A stretch of DNA of 64,000 bases, from assembly GCA_963942565.1 (NCBI GenBank), contig OZ012688.1:25919966-25983965 (forward strand), written 5' to 3'. Shown here piece by piece: positions 61,166-64,000 of this stretch. Position 1 is the first letter of the stretch. The number at the start of each line of letters is the position of its first letter. The translations under genes and the position numbers were made by a program. The notes beneath the pieces are model-generated. The model was not told where the DNA came from, ran no database searches, and worked only from the letters and a program-made list of their open reading frames with translations. Source of the DNA: Maea johnstoni. Its lineage: Eukaryota; Annelida; Polychaeta; Spionida; Magelonidae.

Positions 61166-61219
61166 CCCCATGTAGTATTTACAAAGCCTGAGTTCCAGCA
61201 GACACGGCTGGTCCATTCT

Positions 61220-61332
61220 TTACATCGTCATCAGCGGGACATCAAACAGGTCGCACACCCCCTCGCTGTCATCTAGGTTGAAAATGTAATCCCGCTCGCT
61301 TGGTGGTGGACTTAATCGCAAATATGGAAATG
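61220..61332 (-). CDS. E2F4/5: E2F4/5 last exon: pocket-binding motif
   Basis: Starts after ttcctcgcag and completes a split Pro codon. Encodes [17 protein letters not shown] and [13 protein letters not shown], stop TAA at 61220-61222. This is the Rb-family binding region. Confidence 0.95.
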
Positions 61333-64000
61333 CTGCGAGGAAAAGAAGGTAAATACTGTTACTGATGTAAGAAATACTAATGCCATGCAAAACGTTACCA
61401 ATAATAAGTAACTAAATGTATCATAAGTAATTGCCACTAAACAGTTTTTGATCAATTAAAAACAATAAGATTTTCATATGCCCTTCTTCAGAACAGATAT
61501 TTTATTTAGCAAAACATGAATATCAAGGATTTTTCATTATATTTATATAGTTAATGATAAGGATTTTTTAAAAATGGCCAGTTATCTACTTTCATGGTTA
61601 AATAATCAATCATTTTAAAGAAGAAATAATATACGATTTTTACCATTCATCAATAGTTGGTATCTTTCATTATTACTTTTTTAGTTTCAATCTCCACCCA
61701 ATTCAAAGGCAGTATCTGAATAAACGCTGTCTTTTCTATGAAGTTGAATTTAATACAACATAACTTTCCACAAGGGGAATAAGGGGACTGACATTAACAG
61801 GCACTTACTCTTTATTGCTTGTGAATTGTTATTTTTGTTTGATACTTTTTGGTCTTGAGACACAATGAGACACATTTGGGGTAGATTTTAAGTCACAATT
61901 GCCTATATCATTATGCATAACTAAATATTTAGAATAAGGTATCGGAATATACATGTGTAGATTACATGTTATTTTTACAAAATACTCATGTAAATGTGAA
62001 AAGGTGAATACTATAAATACATTTTAATATCGAGTGCAGAAACGAAAATAAATAATGTTCACTAATCAAACACAGCTGTGATGGTAAATATACATGCATA
62101 CATGGCATAGAAAATAGCTATAGAGAAAACAAATAATACACGGAAGGATGCTTACGGTTTGAGGCAATCAGCTCATCAATGTCTAGCGAATCTGCAACAA
62201 AACAAAACAAAGAAAACACTAAAACAAAAGCAAAATAAAATAACAATAACAACAACAATTTATATCTAGCACTAAAAGCATGAAATAACAACATGTATCT
62301 AGTAAAATAAGCATAAAATAACAATGACAACAATAACAACAATGTATCTCTGGTAATATAAGCAAAATATAAAACAACAGATGCCTAGTACATTAAGCAT
62401 GAAATGAAAGCAGTCCAAAGAAAAACAACCCTCATCTCATGCAGTCTGAGTTACCCAGTTCATGTTTGAAGAGCCCCAAAACCCTAACAGAACCCTTTCA
62501 GATGTAGATAACATTTGATGGAGAAATGTCAATCAAAATTTCACCAAGTCAAACTGATAACTACCGTAAATCCTGTTAATTTACCTACTTTTTCACTTGC
62601 CAATATTTACCGATCAGACAAATAAGGATTGGAAATATATAAAGAGCTTCCGATCAGCAAATATATGACATAAACAGGCAAATCAGACGTCCGCCCTGTG
62701 TGGGCAAGACCATGACAAATAAACAGGACACACTTATTACAGCCTGATTGAGGAATTGAGAGGGTAAATAGTAATTGATACTGACAAGTGCCTGGTTGTT
62801 GACTTCACTCATCAAGAGCAGAGATGAGAGCAGACACCAACTAGTGTATATCCAATCTATAATGCTAACTTGATTCTTGGCTTTTATCTGTGGTGATTTC
62901 AAACCACTCTCCCCTTCTAATTTAATCATTCTTATTATAATGTAATATGTGCCACTTTGTTCTCAGTCAGTGCTCCCTGGCGTACCAGGGTACCGTAATA
63001 GTTCATTGCTGTTTCCAATTTACCGATCACAGGTGATCAAGTTTTCATAAATTTTTGATCAAGTCCAGATTGTAAATTTTTGAATACGGGAAATTTACCA
63101 GATCTGTATTCTTGAAATATTAAGTGAATTCATGAATCCTTTCCAAGTTAGAGTCAAGGGTATCCACATAGGATCACAGGATACAGGTAAAGGGGGACCT
63201 CTGAGCATGAACGGGTTAACAAAAATAGCATATATCTTAACCAATTTGCATCTGATGTATCGTGAACTCCTGTGTCAGGAGGTGCAAAAACCACAACAGC
63301 AAAAAGACCAGGCAGGCGTGTTGCACATGGGGGAAGGACATCGCCATGACAACCTGTATCTGCACCTTTTTATTCAATTTTAATAAGTATAATTGTGAAT
63401 GCTTACCCCCAGCATCGTAGAGTATATCTGTGGCGCCAAGCATGTCCGTCGTGAGATGCTGATGAATCACTGAAACAAAGAACAATACATGTATTGTTTT
63501 CTCCTCCAGTAAGCTACCCATACAAAGCTACATAAGCAATAAAGTCATATCTGCTCAAGAGCATAGTTTTAGCCTGTAGGACCTCAGGGCGTCATTTGGA
63601 CACACAAATCCTCAAAATTCACTCCTCAGGTCACCCCAAAAATTTTGGGAGTAATTTTCCTCCAACGACCCTTTTGATTCTTTCCTAGAGGGAGGATCCA
63701 AAAAAGGAATCAAAGCCTGTAGCATTTTATCATTGTGAATTGACATGTTAACATCACAGATTTGGATCAATGTAATAATAATTCTTTTAACTCAATCAGG
63801 TCATCTAATTTACATGCAACCATAAGATTGTTCATGTTTTTGTTTAGAAATACTGGTCAGAAGTAGAGTATAACGATGAATTATTTTTTCAAGATGTTAT
63901 TTCGTATGGTAACAGACTGGTATCATGAACCTTTATCATTGGGACCTACCTTGTGGCTTGATCACTTCTTGTGCGATGGTATTCTTCCGTGGCGAGGAGC
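61220..64000 (-). CDS. E2F4/5: E2F4/E2F5-type transcription factor, C-terminal exons (partial)
   Basis: Cell-cycle transcription factor of the repressor E2F class, recruited to target promoters with DP and p107/p130. Four exons are seen in gene order: 63950-64000 (continues past the window), 63407-63469, 62156-62191 and 61220-61332, with phases that agree at every join. The end reads [12 protein letters not shown], then [19 protein letters not shown] and [15 protein letters not shown]-stop. This is the pocket-protein-binding motif (vertebrate [18 protein letters not shown]), and LSPPP with DELxxS before it is specific to E2F4/E2F5. DNA-binding and dimerisation domains lie outside the window. 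The 36-base exon is notably small. Confidence 0.92.
62156..62191 (-). CDS. E2F4/5: E2F4/5 micro-exon
   Basis: 36 bases encoding (D)[11 protein letters not shown](P) between a gttgcag acceptor and a gtaagc donor. It matches the LDELMSSE-type segment of vertebrate E2F4. Confidence 0.9.
62215..62350. repeat. CAA/AAC-rich simple repeat (E2F intron)
   Basis: Two degenerate copies of a unit with AAAATAACAATAACAACAAC, AGCATGAAATAACAAC and ATGTATCTAGTAAAATAAGC. Confidence 0.7.
63407..63469 (-). CDS. E2F4/5: E2F4/5 exon, acidic linker
   Basis: 63 bases, (V)[20 protein letters not shown](D). Acceptor tgtttcag, donor gtaagc. Supported mainly by phase and position. Confidence 0.8.
63562..63672 (-). mobile_element. 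MITE family B, partial (E2F intron)
   Basis: CAGGGCGTCATTTGGACACA and AATCCTCAAAATTCACTCCT match the right half of the family, reverse orientation. Confidence 0.65.
63950..64000 (-). CDS. E2F4/5: E2F4/5 exon, partial at window edge
   Basis: [16 protein letters not shown](V) ending at donor gtaggt. The phase fits the next exon. The upstream part lies beyond the window. Confidence 0.7.

Larger units (their letters stand above)
56243..61219. other. Intergenic and probable E2F 3' UTR region
   Basis: Holds MITE copies (57676, 58518) and a SINE fragment (59355-59440). On the minus strand, AATAAA occurs at 59714-59719, a possible end for the E2F message. ACCATCATCNCCATGGC-type tandem repeats lie at 61048-61165, in the would-be 3' UTR. 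No other gene was recognised. Confidence 0.5.

Overview
The window is nuclear DNA of a bilaterian animal. Genes are split by GT-AG introns, and the spacers are AT-rich and crowded with microsatellites and short inverted-repeat transposons. The proteins are clear animal orthologues: HNF4, METTL3, an E2F4/E2F5-type factor and a GRL101/relaxin-receptor-like GPCR with CUB, lectin, LDL-A and LRR modules. That receptor class and the repeat load suggest a marine invertebrate (invertebrate deuterostome or lophotrochozoan). The species cannot be fixed from sequence alone. A 200-base N block at 4407-4606 is an assembly gap.

Layout. (1) 5015-14305, plus strand: HNF4 from the DNA-binding domain to the stop codon, six exons, with a 3' UTR to about 15250; its first exon is not convincingly in the window. 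(2) 15250-24105: intergenic, with CT arrays, a 662-bp Harbinger-like element and other short transposons. (3) 24106-33247, plus strand: a two-exon, about 1925-residue receptor. Its single intron, inside the first lectin domain, is filled by 2.5 kb of a 22-bp minisatellite whose unit resembles the intron's own 3' splice site. (4) 34754-47418, minus strand: METTL3 in 15 coding exons, convergent with the receptor gene. One intron seems to hold a nested two-exon microprotein gene at 43025-43402 on the same strand. (5) 47725-50680: a non-coding 2.9-kb element with 13-bp perfect terminal inverted repeats, a TTAG target duplication and eight copies of a 15-bp motif. (6) 52236-55112, plus strand: a three-exon gene for an unrecognised protein with a very basic tail. 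(7) 61220-64000, minus strand: the last four exons of an E2F4/E2F5 homologue, running off the window.

The genes do not form a functional cluster: a lipid/endoderm nuclear receptor, a cell-surface receptor, the m6A RNA methyltransferase catalytic subunit, an unknown probably nuclear protein and a cell-cycle repressor. Exon joins were tested by checking codon phase across each junction. All agree except METTL3 exon 1 to exon 2, where an A7 run or a choice of acceptor must be resolved. No LTR retroelement or other virus-like element was recognised.
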